A DNA stretch of 64,000 nt from Peromyscus leucopus (taxonomy: Eukaryota > Chordata > Mammalia > Rodentia > Cricetidae), in NCBI RefSeq assembly GCF_004664715.2, contig NC_051074.1:19159558-19223557 (forward strand). The letters run 5' to 3'. Position 1 is the stretch's first letter. Every line of letters begins with the position of its first letter. Below the pieces are notes generated by a model. The model saw nothing but the letters and a program-made list of their open reading frames with translations, searched no databases and was not told where the DNA came from. This document shows, in pieces, positions 34,323 through 45,089 of the stretch. The translations under genes were made by a program, and so were the position numbers.

Positions 34323-35061
34323 CAACACCAGGATATCTAAAACAGTCCTGACTAATAAAAGAACTGCTGGATGTACCACCATCCCCAATTTCCAGTTGTA
34401 CTACAGAGCTATAGTAATTAAAAAAACAGCATAATATTGGCATAAAAAAAGACATTTTTATCAATGAATTCAAATTGCAGACCCGGGCATAAGTTCACAT
34501 ACCTATGAACATCTGATTTTTGACAAAGAAGCAAAAAATGCACACTAGAAAAAAGATAGCATCTTTAACAAATGATGCTGGGTCAACTGGATGCTGGCAT
34601 ATAAAAGAATACAAGTAGATTCATATTTTATCACCCTAAACAAACACATCTATAAGTGGATCAAAGACCTAAATTTAAACCCAGATACATTGACCCTTTA
34701 GAACAGAAAGTGGGGAATAGCCTTGAACCTATTGGCACAGAAAAAGACTTTCTGAACAGAGCACCATTAACACAGACACTAAGATCAACAAATAATAAAT
34801 GGGACCTGATGAAACTGAAAAGCTTCTGCTTGGCAAAGGACACGATGATCTGGAGAAACTGATAGGCTACAGAGCAGAAAAAGATTTTTGCCAACTCCAT
34901 GTCCAATAAAAAGCTAATATCTAAAATATATAAAGAACTAAAAATCAACTGGATATAATGAAAACAAATAAATAATTCAATTAAAAAAGAGGGTACAGAT
35001 CTAAACAGAGAGTTATCAAAAGAGGCAATACAAATGGCTGAGAAACAAAGAAATATTTAAT

Positions 35062-35067
<6 letters not shown>

Positions 35068-35102
<35 letters not shown>

Positions 35103-35253
35103 TTTGTTTTTTCGAGACAGGGTTTCTCTGTGTAGCTTTGCACCTTTCCTGGAGCTCACTTGGTAGCCCAGGCTGACCTCGAATTCACAGAGATCCGCCT
35201 GGCTCTGCCTCCCAAGTGCTGGGATTAAAGGCGTGCGCCACCAACGCCCAGCT
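35068..35253 (-). mobile_element. B1 SINE with long T-run, young
   Basis: T-run of about 34 bases, then a full antisense B1 ending 'caccaacgcccagct'. The duplication 'aatatttaatatcctt' is at 35052-35067 and 35254-35269. Confidence 0.96.
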
Positions 35254-35297
35254 AATATTTAATATCCTTAGTCCTCAGGAAAATTCAAACCAAAACC

Positions 35298-35675
35298 TTT
35301 TGGGGTAATCTTTTTGTAAGATGTTATCACTGTCTTTGCTCACTTGCCTAAAGCACCTTCTGATTGGTTTAATAAAGAGCTGAATGGCCAATAGCTAGGC
35401 AGAAAGAGGATAGGTGGGACTTCCGGGCAGAAATAGGAACTCTGGGAAAGAATCTGATGCAGGAAATTTGCCAGCAGAAGTGGAGGAATTTGGACAGACA
35501 GTACTAAGGAGAGTTAACAAGCCGTATGGCAAAATGTAGATTCAGATAAATGAGTTAATTTAAGTCTTAAGAGCTAGTTGGGAAAAAGCCTAAGCTAAGG
35601 CCAAGCTTTCATAATGATTAAAGCATCTCCATGTTGTTATTCGTGAGCTGGCAATCCAAAGAAAGACTTGGTACA
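35298..35675 (+). mobile_element. Solo LTR inserted in L1, 6-bp target duplication
   Basis: AAAACC at 35292-35297 and 35676-35681 brackets 378 bp that ends 'gacttggtaca'. The L1 reads through when it is removed. Internal blocks 'ggtttaataaagagctgaat', 'ggccaatagctaggcagaaa' and 'ctaagctaaggccaagcttt' relate it to the solo LTR at 12403-12942. The expected TG start is blurred (ttttgggg). Confidence 0.85.
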
Positions 35676-36416
35676 AAAACCACTTTGAAGTTTCATCTTA
35701 TACCTGTCAGCATGGCCAAGATTAAAAAACAAACAAACAAAAAAGACAGCTCATGCTGGTGAAGGGAGCACTCCTCCATTGCTGGTGGGAGTGCAAACTT
35801 GAGCAGCCACCATGAAAACCAGTGCAGTGGGTCCATCCTCAGGAAGCTGGGAATAGATCTATCTCAAGCTCCAGCTGTGCCACTATTGGTCACATACCCA
35901 AAGTACTCTACGCTCTACTCTAGAGACACTTGCTCATGCACGTTCATTGCTGCTCTACTCATAATAGGCAGAAATTGGAAACAGACTTAATGTCCATCAA
36001 TGAATGAATAGATAATGGAAATATTCACAATAGAATATTATTCAGCTGTTAAAAGAATAAAATCATGAAATTTGCAGTAAGTGGATGGAGATAGGACAAA
36101 AAAAATCATCCTGCACGGGGTAATCCAGTCCCTAAAAGTCAAATACAGTATGTATTTGTTTATATGTGGATGTTAGCTATTAAGTCTTTGATAAGTAGGC
36201 TACAATCCATATAAGCACAGAGGTTCCATACAGAGTAAGGGACTAGGGGGAAGGAAGGGGAAATAGAATATTTAGGAATAGAGGGATAGGGTTGGGAGGA
36301 TAGACAAAATCAGGATGATTAAACAGAGAGGGAGAGGGACAGGGGTAAGGGAAGGAATATAAGGAGGAACAGCTAACACTAAGGATACCTAAGGGGTCAT
36401 AGTGCTACAGTAGAAA

Positions 36417-36515
36417 TTTCCTTCCTTCCTTCCTTCCTTCCTTCCTTCCTTCCTTCCTTCCTTCCTTCCTTCCTTCCTTCCTTCCTCCCCTCCCTCCCTC
36501 CCTCTCTCTCTCTTT
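36417..36515. repeat. (TTCC)n array with CT-rich continuation
   Basis: About 17 TTCC units, followed by 'ccctccctccctccctc' and 'tctctctctctttc'. This is adjacent to the T-run of the following B1 and so is probably expanded from the SINE tail. Confidence 0.95.
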
Positions 36516-36544
36516 CTTCTTTCCTTTCATCCTTCCTTCTTTCC

Positions 36545-36712
36545 TTTTTTTTTTTTTGTTTTTTTTTTGTTTTAGAGACAAATTTTCTCTGTGTAGCCCT
36601 AGCCATCCTGGAATTCACTCTGTATACCAGGCTGGCTTTGAATTCAGATATCTGTCTATCTCTGCCTCTCCAGTGCTGGGATTAAGGACATGAGCCACCA
36701 CTGCCCAGCTTC
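36545..36712 (-). mobile_element. B1 SINE, older
   Basis: Antisense B1: 'tttagagacaaattttctct', 'catcctggaattcactctgt', 'tataccaggctggctttgaa' and 'attaaggacatgagccacca'. The flanks 'agtagaaattt' (36409) and 'cgtagaaatat' (36711) suggest a degraded duplication spanning the (TTCC)n. Confidence 0.88.
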
Positions 36713-36716
36713 GTAG

Positions 36717-36717
<1 letters not shown>

Positions 36718-36759
<42 letters not shown>

Positions 36760-36771
36760 CATATATATATG
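36718..36771. repeat. (TA)n microsatellite
   Basis: About 20 TA units with a TACATACA interruption, continuing past the second B1 flank. Confidence 0.9.
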
Positions 36772-38105
36772 ACAGAAATATATATGTATTTATATTGAAT
36801 CACCAAATAATATAAAGCTCCAACTAAACAACTCCCATCATCAAATGAAACTTCCAGTTCCAGGAATGGGTTACATCTATCTAATTAAGTTGTGGGCTAT
36901 GGGGACCCCATGGAATCTCCCAAACAACTCCGACTTTTGCCAAGGCTACTTATAGCTCTTCACAAATTGATGAAGATAACACCTACATGTTTCATTTAAC
37001 ACAGGGAAGTCGGGCTAATGCCTAACTAGAACCTTCACCCTCTACTGAATGATTTCACAGTACTGGAAGGTACTCTGCCTGTTACCAGAGAATAAAGGCA
37101 AACACAACCTAGCTGTAAGCCCTTAAAATCTGTAACGGTGACTGATCTACATGATACAGTATAATAAGGGTACAAAAATCGTGGGAGTAACCAACTGCTA
37201 TCTAATTGTATTGAAGGCCCACTCCATGAGACTGAAGCCAAGAACCTGGGGAAAACCAAATACTATTGTTCTGTCAGAGAAATGTAGCAATATAATGACT
37301 CCTAATGGCATTCTGCTATGCCCACAGATCAGTGACTAGTTCAGCCATCATCAGAGGAGCCTCCTCCTGCAGTAGATAGGAACAAATACAAAGACCCACA
37401 ACTAGGCAATGTGCAATGAGTGACAGTCCTAAATGGGATGTCTCTATCAAACTTCTCCCCTCAGGGCTCAGGGAACTTTACAGGAAAGGGGGCAGAAAGA
37501 TTGTAAGAACCAGTAGGATGGATAGCACCAAGGAAACAAGGCTTTCTAGACACAACAAGACTGACACATTTATGAACTCACAGAGACTGTGGCAGCATGC
37601 ACAGTGCCTTCACAGATCCAAACCAGATGGGGTCCCAGCACTAAGAGGGGAAAGTGGACATGATCTCCCAACCCTAGCCAAGAAGCTGTGTCCAATTGAC
37701 AGCCGCTTGCAAAGGAAAATTTGGTTTTCTCCAAAGGAGTCTCATTGGATATACAAACCACACTTAAGGGCAGGCCCATGCCCAGCAGTAGATACCCAAC
37801 ACAAAATGAACTCAACAGCATTTTTAGAATTTTTTAAAAAAATCTCATAATGCTATGGGTATTTTTCACCTTACTGGTCTTTTGTTTATGTATTATGGTT
37901 TCCAATTTTATGTTCTTATTGGTTCTCTCCCTCTCCCCCCACTTCTGTGGTTCTAATGCTTTTCCTTAGTGCTTTTTCTCTTTCTCTGTTTTGTTCTATT
38001 CTGGTGTTTTGTTTTGTTTTCTAAAGACAGAGACAAAGGAGGTATGCAGTTGGATTTGGGAGGAGATGTGAGGGTTTAAACCGTGATTAGAAAATATTAT
38101 ATGAA

Positions 38106-38416
38106 AACATATATTTTTCAATAACAAAATACGTCAGTTGCTATGTTTCAATTAAATAACACTACTCTCCTAATTGTACTGATAGCATTCTAATTGGAAT
38201 TGTGTAAAGAACAAATGTTGCCTTTATCTCTTTAGGACACAGATCATCACATAAATAGCAACTGTGCATCATGGTCAGCGACCCGAGCATCAATTCTTCT
38301 GGATTCTGCTGCTCAGGTCATACACAGACAGCAAAAGCATGCCATGGCACCTCTTTGTCTACCATTGGTAAACCTGTGTGACATTTTACAAATATCCATA
38401 ATCAGAATTACCTGGC
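38106..38416. other. No recognised feature
   Basis: Short single-copy-looking interval between the L1 3' end and the ERV fragment. Confidence 0.4.
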
Positions 38417-38605
38417 TGTAACTGGAGTTTTCCTGCCTTGCCCACAGTCAGGACAAATCTCTGCCACCCGCCAGTCCCACAGCCGCTCAGACCCAACCAA
38501 GTAAACACAGAGACTTATTTTGCTTGCAAACTGTATGGCCGTGGCAGGCTTCTTATTGACTATTCTTATATCTTAAATTAATGCATTTCCATAAATCTAT
38601 ATCTT
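38417..38605 (-). repeat. LTR direct repeat, copy 1
   Basis: 189 bp nearly identical to 39292-39480 through 'cacagccgctcagacccaac', 'ttgcttgcaaactgtatggc' and 'cgtggcaggcttcttatt'. It differs by only a few substitutions, so the two copies are from one recent element or a recent duplication. 'cttaaattaatgcatttcc' is repeated once in tandem just beyond it. Confidence 0.9.
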
Positions 38606-38639
38606 AAAGTAATCCATTTCTACAAATCTATACCTCGCC

Positions 38640-39130
38640 ACATGGCTGGTGGCTTATCGGCGTCTTCACATGCTGCTGGTCATGGCGGCGGCTGCAGCAG
38701 CGTCTCTTTCTGCCTTTGTGTCCTTTTATTTCTCCTCTCTGCGAAACAGCTCTGTGGCAGCTTCCCAACATGGCGGTGGTCCGTTTACCACCAGCTCTGG
38801 GAGCCATCGTGGGTCTGTGCTTTTATCCAAGCACCGTGTAGCCCAGAAACCCTTTTTGCCTTGTACTAGCAAAGGCCAAATCCACCACGCAACTTAATGT
38901 GCCATTTGCAGAGGCCTCATTCCCGCCATACTGCAGATCGAGCTCACACGCTAGGAACCCGCCAGGAACTCAAACCGGCGGCTGCCGCTCATTTGAGAGA
39001 GAGAATTAGGAACTGTGGGGCGTTTACTGACGTCACCGTTCCTGGAGAACTTACCGACGTCACCGCTCCGTGTGTTGAGTTCTGAATCCTCTTTACCACC
39101 ATTCGAGGATTCTTCTCAGATCACACTTTA
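38640..39130 (-). other. CpG-rich ERV leader with paired GACGTCAC sites
   Basis: CpG density is much higher than in the surroundings. Two GACGTCAC cores (about 39029 and 39056) lie about 27 bp apart in a small tandem repeat. On the minus strand each is followed by GTAA, and one reads GGTAAGT, a good 5' splice-donor match. AATAAA occurs on the minus strand at about 39127. This is consistent with retroviral U3/R or leader control sequence. Confidence 0.5.
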
Positions 39131-39277
39131 TTGGAGCGCCTCTTGGTTAAGGGACTTTGTCTTTAGTATTTATTTATTTTTTTTTTCATAACACCGGCCT
39201 TTATCCTTGTTCATTTGTCCTTTTTCTTTAGTCCCTTTTTTTTTTTTCTTTTCTTCCCTTTTTTTCTTTAGCCCCAC

Positions 39278-39289
39278 GTTCGGGCGCCA
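39278..39289 (-). other. tRNA-Lys-type primer-binding site
   Basis: Minus strand TGGCGCCCGAAC followed by GTGGGGC, two bases after the LTR terminus CA. The 3' continuation resembles the lysine-1,2 site used by class II ERVs, with one extra G. Confidence 0.8.
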
Positions 39290-39291
39290 TT

Positions 39292-39480
39292 TGTAACTGG
39301 AGTTTTCCTGCCTTGCCCACAGTCAGGACAAATCTCTGCCACCCGCCAGTCCCACAGCCGCTCAGACCCAACCAAGTAAACACAGAGACTTATTTTGCTT
39401 GCAAACTGTATGGCCGTGGCAGGCTTCTTATTAACTATTCTTATATCTTAAATTAATTCATTTCTATAAATCTATATCTT
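39292..39480 (-). repeat. LTR direct repeat, copy 2
   Basis: See copy 1. After 'tctatatctt' this copy diverges into AT-rich sequence with 'tttaaagaatcagaatagaa', instead of the LTR continuation seen in copy 1. Confidence 0.88.
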
Positions 39481-40446
39481 GTTAGTACTCTATATGACCA
39501 TTCATATCTTAACAAAGTTTAAAATGTATATATATCTATATATCTTTATATGTTCATCTTGTAAATTTTGATATAAAATTCATACTTTAAGAAAAGTTTA
39601 AAGAATCAGAATAGAATCAAAGAGTTGAGATTAGTAATAGAATAGTCCCTTAATTAATTTTGCTTTTGTCCTGTACCATAGCAGAAGATGGCTCTTATTC
39701 TGGCATGATACAGGGAGTTTGGATTTTCCTTTTAACAACATGCTTGAGTTTTTTCCAAAGTAACACATCCTTATATCCAAATTTTAAAGTCAAGATATCT
39801 TTAATATATACATATTGGTTTAACTCAACATCTTTTATGATCAAATGTTTTTCTGCAGGTAAAAATCCCAAAGACAATATAATCCAAACTCTCTGTGTGA
39901 TATCCATCTTTACATGGCTTATTTTTTATATTACTTTTACTTTCTCTTTAAAGACTTTATTTTTTCAAACTTTCTATTTCTTTATATAACTGTCTATGTT
40001 CCTTTTCCTCTCTCTTCCAAGCCTATGTACATTTTTACACACATTATAAACTTTCATCTGAATCAGTCTTATTGCAAACTTATTGCTTTAAACTGTAGCC
40101 TTCTAAGCCTGAAACAGCTGGCAAAGACAAAACAATGTACAGGAAGGTGACCATGATGAAAAAAAAAAAAATGATGCCCTAGAGAAAGGGGCAGCAGCAA
40201 AGCCTTCACTTAACAAAATCTCTCACATATGAATCATAACACCAAAGGCACAAGGGTCCAAGAGTGGAAGATGAGCCACAGTTAAAAAGAATAGAAAAGG
40301 TGTTCCTAGGGCAGATGTTCTATGAGAGTTTGAGGAGGTGCTCAACTTCCCTCCAGAAGAAAACCCCTTCATTAGGGATCGTCTTTTCATTTCACATCCC
40401 TGGATACAAACATAAAATTGTTCAATCTTTTGACAGAGTTTCTGTC

Positions 40447-40532
40447 TTTGTTTTTGAGGTGCTGGGGCTCGAACCAAGAACTTTGTGCATGTTAAGTAGT
40501 CAGTTTATCACTGAGCAGTAACCCTAATGCTC
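40447..40532 (-). mobile_element. ID SINE
   Basis: Antisense tRNA-Ala-derived ID: 'gaggtgctggggctcgaacc', 'aagaactttgtgcatgttaa' and 'tcactgagcagtaaccct'. The box-B-like GGTTCGA is kept on the minus strand. Confidence 0.75.
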
Positions 40533-40659
40533 AGTAGGGTTTTAAAACCGCAATTCTCTCATTGATTGTGAAAGCCAACTTGCCCTGTTCAGCACACCTG
40601 TCGTTGTATGATCCAGCACCTCTGCATCAGAAGCAAGGACTGCCTTTATTTAGCTGAAT

Positions 40660-40835
40660 ACCTTGTTTGGGTTGCTTCAGCTCCTTAAGCCTCACTTTTC
40701 TTTTCCCTCTGAACAGTGGGGATAATGACAGTTTCTGCTCCACAGGAATGTTGGGTTAATTATCTAAGTTAATGTTTAGAAAACAATTAGGACAAAGATC
40801 TGGTAAGTAGTTAGCACTAATTAAATTACTTCTAT
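40660..40835 (+). mobile_element. MIR SINE
   Basis: 'cttaagcctcacttttcttt', 'gaacagtggggataatgaca' and 'ggaatgttgggttaatta' match the MIR core and tail in order. Confidence 0.6.
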
Positions 40836-40997
40836 TTTGTTGTATAGCTATATCCTAACTTTCAACTACACATTATTAATAGACAATATTATAGCAATGC
40901 TTCTGATAATTGTATTATAATGATAATACAGGGATGATCTGTGGATATACATCTTTGAACATTTCTGTGAGTGAACTTATTAGATACATTCTTTTTG

Positions 40998-41070
40998 CAT
41001 TTTTTTTGAGACAGGGTCTTCTTGGCTGCTCAGAAACTTGCTATTTAGAATAAGTTGGTCTTAAACTCAG
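40998..41070 (-). mobile_element. B1 fragment
   Basis: 'tttttttgagacagggtctt' then 'gctatttagaataagttggt' and 'cttaaactcagag': an antisense B1 lacking its 5' half. Confidence 0.7.
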
Positions 41071-41071
41071 A

Positions 41072-41375
41072 GAAAATGCCTCCAGAAGATATGGCTATAA
41101 GGCATTTCTTAATTAGTAATTGATGGGATAGGGCTCAGCTCCTTGTGAGTATGGGTTCTATAAGAACATAGGCTGAGCAAGATAATAAGAATCCAGTAAG
41201 CAGCACTCCTCCATGGCCTCTGCATCAGTTCCTGTCTCCAGGTTCCTGCCCTGTTTGAGTTCCTGTCCTAGCTTCCTTCAATGACAGATTACAATGTGGA
41301 AGTGTAAGCCAAACAAGTACTTTCTTTTCCAAGTTGCTTTGGTCATAGTGTTTCATTGCAGCAATAGCAATTGGT
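41072..41375 (-). mobile_element. URR1-like DNA element, copy 1 of a direct pair
   Basis: 'ttaattagtaattgatggga', 'ccatggcctctgcatcagtt', 'ccaggttcctgccctgtttg' and 'ttgctttggtcatagtgttt' identify a rodent nonautonomous hAT-type element. It is the same orientation and blocks as 42469-42865. Confidence 0.7.
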
Positions 41376-42468
41376 ACCAACCAAGACAAGTTGGTACCAG
41401 GATAGTGGGGTCCTGCTGTGACAGACCTGACCATGTTGTTTTGGGGAGGACTGTGGAAGGACTTGGGAACTTTGCTCTAGAAAAGCCATTGAGTGTTGAG
41501 AGCTCAGTGAACTGCTCTGTAGGAGTTTGGAAGATAAGAATGTTGAGAACAGTGCAGACAATGGAGGCCTAGCTTGTGATGTTTCATAGGGAAGCCAAGA
41601 CTCTGCCAAGCCATTTGTGTGAAGAATCTGTGGTGTCTGGTCAGCTGGAGCAGGAGAATTGTCTGTGATTAACAAGAGACCAGAACCACTAAAGTAAAAC
41701 CTTTGCTTTCCTGAGACAATGGATGCTGGTCAGCAGGGGCTGAAGAACCATTTGTGAGTTAGAAGATGCCAGCATCACTGAGGTAAGGTCTTCTGGGAAG
41801 TGTTTCCTCAGGCACAGCACACAGAAGCTTTGTTCCAGAAGCAGCCAAGTGCTGGCAGCCGAACTTGCTAGTGTAAGAGTCACCCGGGTGGTACTGGTTT
41901 TGAAGGCATGAAGAGGTCATGGAGAGCAGCTGAGGCTTGGCACTGTGTAGCAGGGCTGGAGTCCCTGAAGAGAGCCTAGGAGGCGCTATTGGTAAAAGTG
42001 TAGCCCAGTGGCAGCAAGGGACCCCAGCATTTTGGAGATGCCAGTACCATGAGACTACCACGAAAAAGTTGTGTGTGGAGGGCAGAGCCAGAGATGTGAC
42101 CCAAGTCCCCTGGAGGATCCCAGAAAATGGTGAGTGAATCCCAGATAATCTGATAGTGAGTTATTTATACTTTTCAAGTTTAGTTTTGCTTTATTTATAG
42201 TGTAACTGTCACCTGATTCTTTCCTCTTGAATTAAGAAAGTATTTAACTTATTTTTGGTTTTACAGGAGCCCAGAGTTGAGAAACTTTGAATTTTAAAAG
42301 ACTTTGGATTTTAAAAAAAAGGCTGAATTTTTTAAGCATTTGAATTTTTTAAAGACTATGGGATTTTTAAATTTTGGAATGTTTCTGTGAAAGTGTGATC
42401 TTGGGAGGGAAAGAAAAGAAGAGTTGTGGCTTAATGGTGACGTGTTTGTGTGTCAAGTTGACAAGTGG
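41376..42468. other. Internal sequence between two URR1-like copies
   Basis: Opens 'ggtaccaggatagtggggtc', 'ctgctgtgacagacctgacc', wording I recall as frequent next to URR1-like ends in rodents. It may be the interior of a longer composite element. No transposase frame is visible. Confidence 0.45.
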
Positions 42469-42865
42469 TCAGCTGTGCTAGCTGGTTTGGGTCAACTTGG
42501 AACAGGCTGAAATTATCTAAAAAGAGGGAGCCTCAGTTAAGAAAGTGCCTCCATAAGATCCGGCTGTAGGCCATTTTCTTAATTGGTGATTGATGGGAGA
42601 GGTCCCAGCCCATTATGGATGGGGCCATCCCTAGGCTATAAGAAAGCAGGCTGTGCAAGCCATGAGGAGCAAACCAGTAAGCAGCTCTCCTCCACGGCCT
42701 CTGCATCAGCTCCTGCCTCCAGGTTCCTGCCCTGTTGAGTTCCTGTCCTGACTTCCTTCAGTGATGCATTACAGTGTGGAAGGGCAAGCCAAATAAACCC
42801 TTTCCTTTCCAAGTGGCTTTGGTCATGGTGTTTCATCAGAGCAATAGTAACCCTAAGACATCAAG
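42469..42865 (-). mobile_element. URR1-like DNA element, copy 2
   Basis: A fuller copy than the first: starts 'tcagctgtgctagctggttt', then 'gggtcaacttggaacaggct', 'cttaattggtgattgatggg', 'ctccaggttcctgccctgt' and ends 'gcaatagtaaccctaagaca'. Confidence 0.75.
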
Positions 42866-42969
42866 AATATATAAATTAATACTTAATATTTAAATATAAT
42901 TAAATAAATTAAATATTTAAACCTATTTCTAAGCCATAACATGCTTCCTCATTAACCTAAAATGTTTTA

Positions 42970-43870
42970 AGTAATATTGACTTATAGGAACTTGAGGAAT
43001 ACATGGAGCCTAATACACCTTCATCCAATTTCTCTAGTAGTAACAGATTATGTAGTTCATATAGTTTTCATCCTCCCACGTAAAATTCTATGTGATTTTG
43101 TTCTATGTGTAGATTTGTATAACTATCACTACCAAGATGTAGAACCACTTTATTTCTTTGGGGAACACTATTGAGTTTGTATTTGCACCAGCCCAATCCC
43201 TGTCACCAAGAAGCAAGACATCAGTCTGTTCTATGTCGCTGTAACTGTGTCACTTTAAGAATGGTATGTGAGTTGCAGCTGTACAGTATTTAACCATTGG
43301 AGGCTAGCTTTTTCAACTCCGTGTAATTACCTTGAGATCCATCCTGGCTGTTATTCAGGTTCACTCTTTTTTATTGCTCAAGGGTGGTGCATCGCATGTA
43401 TGGTCCAGAGTTTAACTACTCATCTGTTGAAGGACATTCGACTGCCCCCTCTCTTGGGGTGTTGAAAGTAAAAAAATCTCTGTGAATATTCTATACAGGT
43501 TTTTGTATAAGTATAAAATTTCATTTCTCTGGGAGAAATGCCCAAAAGTCTGACAGCTGGGTTATGTAGCAGATACATGTTTGGTTTCTGAAGAGACTAC
43601 CAAATTATTTCTCAAAGTTGTATCATTTTTACATTCTTCCCAGAAATGTATGAATTTCATCATCTTCCCATGCCCCCAGCATGGGAAGATGATCGTTTTT
43701 TTTTTTCTTTAGCTGTTCTAGCAGTCCTGTGATGAGCGCACTGGTTTTTCTTTGCATTTCCCTAACACTGAACAGGGTTGACAAGCTTTTATTGCACTTG
43801 GTTGCTGTTTTTACCCCAGCCTTGATACAATGTCTCATTCCTTTACACATGTTTTAGGTGGATATATATT
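42970..43870 (-). mobile_element. Ancient L1 (L1M-type), minus strand
   Basis: Antisense blocks shared with old mammalian L1: 'ttgagatccatcctggctgt', 'catctgttgaaggacattcg', 'ctctgggagaaatgcccaaa', 'tttctgaagagactaccaaa' and 'tttgcatttccctaacactg'. It carries a perfect 15-bp hairpin at 43659-43693. Confidence 0.7.
43659..43693. repeat. Perfect 15-bp inverted repeat, 5-base loop
   Basis: ATCATCTTCCCATGC, loop CCCCA, then its exact reverse complement. Neighbouring L1 sequence does not normally contain it. Confidence 0.95.
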
Positions 43871-44086
43871 TTTTCTTCCTCCTCTGTTTCTTCCTCCATC
43901 TTTACTTTTGGGGTTTTTGTTCAGGATAAAATTTTTTGTCCCTGTATGAGATTTATACACTTTCTCCTGCTCGGACCTTGTCCTTTCATCTAACCACGGT
44001 CTTTCACAGAGGAAATGTTTCACTTTTGGTAAAATTCAGCTTAGCAGTTTTCCTCTAATTCTTAAATGATCTTTTTATTGACTGTA

Positions 44087-44966
44087 AGTGCTCATGTTCT
44101 GTTGCTGTAATAAAACACTGATCAGAAACATCTTGGAGGAGGAAAGGGTTTATTTGGCTCACAGTTACATCACCAACGAAAGCCTCTTTCCACAGGGACT
44201 CAGGGCAGGAACCTGGAGGCAGGAACTTCAGTAGATGCCATGGCAGATGGAGGAACACCACTTCCTGGCTTTTCCGTATGGCTTGCTCAGCTTACATTCA
44301 TAGAAAACTATGGTGGTACTGTGTTCCCCAAAATATTTTGCACTCTAATAAACTTATCTGGGGTCAGAGACAGAATAGCCACAATATTAAACATAGAGGA
44401 TAGGCAGTGGTAGCACACGCCTTTAATCCTAGCATTCAGAGGCAGAAATCCATGTGTTCAAGGATACAGCCAAGCATGGTAACTCACGCCTTTAATCCCA
44501 GGGAGTGATGGCAGAAAGCAAAAAGGTATATAAGGCGTGAGGACCAGAAACTAGAAGGTTTTAGCTGGTTAAGCTTTCAGGCTTTCGAGCAGCAGTTCAG
44601 CTGAGACCCATTCTGGATGAGGACTCAGAGGTCTCCACTCTGAGGAAACAAGACTAGCTAGCTGAGAAGTTGGCCAGGTGAGGTAGCTGTGGCTTGCTCT
44701 GGTTCTCTGATCTTCCAGTTCACCCCAATACCTGGCTCTTATTTTATTAATAAGACTCTTTAAGATTCATGCTACAGACAACCCAGGACCACCTGCTCTA
44801 GGATGGCACTGACCGCAGTGGGCGTGGCCCTCCCACATCAGTCAACAATCGAGAAAATGCCAGCCACACAGACATGCCTACAAGCCAATCAGATGGATGC
44901 AATTCCTCAATTGAGGTTCCCTATTCCCAGGTGACTTTAGCTTTTAGCAAGTTGACAGAAACACAT
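44087..44966 (+). mobile_element. URR1-like DNA element interrupted by an LTR
   Basis: Left part 'gttctgttgctgtaataaaa', 'gaggaggaaagggtttattt', 'ggcaggaacctggaggcagg'. Right part (after the LTR) 'acccaggaccacctgctcta', 'gcctacaagccaatcagatg', 'tagcaagttgacagaaacac'. Removing 44309-44776 restores one continuous element. Confidence 0.8.
44309..44776 (+). mobile_element. Solo LTR carrying two B1-derived modules
   Basis: Flanked by 'gaaaac' (44303-44308) and 'gacaac' (44777-44782), a 6-bp duplication with one change. The first bases are TATGGTGGTAC where TG is expected, and the end is 'ttcatgctaca'. Within it, 'tggtagcacacgcctttaat' and 'ggtaactcacgcctttaatc' are two partial B1-like units, followed by a TATA-like 'ggtatataaggcgtgagg' and 'ctgagacccattctggatga'. 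I recognise the LTR as a common rodent ERV2 type (RMER17-like, name unsure). Confidence 0.8.
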
Positions 44967-45089
44967 ATTAAGGAAATTAGTCTATGGTTATCATATTTAT
45001 TGGAAAGATTTTCCTATTTGTGGTACTTCTGTTTCATATATGTTTGTGTGTAGCCAGTTTGTTAATCATTTTCACTTGCTGTCCATTTT

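Larger units (their letters stand above)
33115..38105 (+). mobile_element. L1 (Lx-like), plus strand, ORF2 reverse transcriptase to 3' UTR, with insertions
   Basis: Begins in the reverse transcriptase ('KKCPGPDGF' frame near 33170), then the catalytic region, the ORF2 C-terminus (34080-36180) and the 3' UTR ('gggggcagaaagattgtaag', 'gactcacagagactgtggca' type blocks, 37480-37720), fading near 38105. The normal F-A-D-D catalytic motif reads F-A-N-D at 33853-33864. Stops are frequent. Later insertions are a B1 (35068-35253), a solo LTR (35298-35675), and a B1 beside a (TTCC)n array (36409-36712). It is 5' truncated. Confidence 0.85.
38417..40160 (-). mobile_element. Minus-strand ERV fragment: two LTR copies, primer site and leader
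   Basis: Direct repeats of 189 bp, 38417-38605 and 39292-39480, both start TGTAACTGGAGTTTTCC. Immediately left of the second copy the plus strand reads 'gttcgggcgcca' plus TT, so on the minus strand an LTR ends in CA and is followed by TGGCGCCCGAAC, a lysine-tRNA-type primer site. Copy 1 extends as LTR to about 38745. 38750-39270 is then leader sequence of the minus-strand provirus, and 39480-40160 is AT-rich sequence of probable ERV origin. I recognise the LTR as a common cricetid type, possibly mys/MYSERV-related. The coding region is absent. Confidence 0.75.
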
